From an uncultured Eubacteriales bacterium (GTDB taxonomy: Bacteria; Bacillota; Clostridia; TANB77; UBA1234), in NCBI GenBank assembly GCA_949283575.1, contig CASDSU010000016.1, positions 64,130 to 128,129 of the forward strand: a stretch of 64,000 nucleotides of DNA. The letters run 5' to 3'. Shown one piece after another: positions 63,980 through 64,000 of this stretch. Position numbers and translations under genes: made by a program. The notes below the pieces were generated by a model that was not told the origin of the DNA, ran no database searches, and saw only the letters and a list, made by a program, of their open reading frames with translations. Positions within the stretch are counted from its first letter, which is position 1. The number at the start of each line of letters is the position of its first letter.

Positions 63980-64000
63980 AAATAAAGCGGGGAATATAAT

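Overview
The window is chromosomal DNA of a low-GC, endospore-forming member of the Clostridia. Sporulation genes (CotJA/CotJB, SpoIIE, a SpoIID-like protein, germination protease GPR, CotF-like coat proteins) sit among ordinary Firmicutes housekeeping genes (smc, murB, glmR/yvcK, ruvC, holA, rpsO, pnp, ftsY, rimO, pgsA, ligA). Shine-Dalgarno sites are strong (AGGAGG type) and TTG/GTG starts are common. The species cannot be named from the sequence alone.

Layout. 1-12.8 kb: coat genes, a membrane protein, spoIIE in two frames, smc, lemA-htpX, an SH3/VanW protein, a decayed surface-protein gene and five tRNAs (Arg, Lys, Lys, Glu, Thr). 12.8-23.3 kb: an accessory region with a KilA-N gene under a near-consensus promoter holding a LexA-type operator, a split large serine recombinase with TnpV and MobC-like proteins and oriT-like palindromes (a decayed mobilizable element), a VanR-VanS-VanY module without vanHAX, a DUF1653 gene, two CotF-like genes, a Cys-rich protein, and several broken genes and palindromic repeats. 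23.4-34.2 kb: a dense forward-strand core block (trmR-trhP tRNA-wobble genes, ychF, SpoIID-like, ROK kinase, murB, glmR, debranching enzyme, ruvC, holA), followed by gpr in reverse. 35.2-42.7 kb: a 1,924-residue membrane-anchored protein with M23 endopeptidase and lytic transglycosylase signatures, then two paralogous membrane-anchored proteins. 42.8-55 kb: rpsO and pnp with structured leaders, an ATPase/Asp23 protein, a two-component system with two envelope proteins, ftsY-rimO-pgsA-ligA. 55-64 kb: a DUF4358-like lipoprotein, an MBOAT/DHHW acetylation pair, a metal P-type ATPase, GtrA, an AcrVA2-like protein, a polysaccharide deacetylase and two tandem coiled-coil paralogues.

Most notable: the AcrVA2-like gene, the giant cell-wall hydrolase module, the LexA-controlled KilA-N gene, three apparent single-base frameshifts (including one in spoIIE), an in-frame TAG in a small membrane-protein gene, a family of intergenic hairpins sharing a GGGACGG core, and a set of genes with visibly higher GC than their surroundings.
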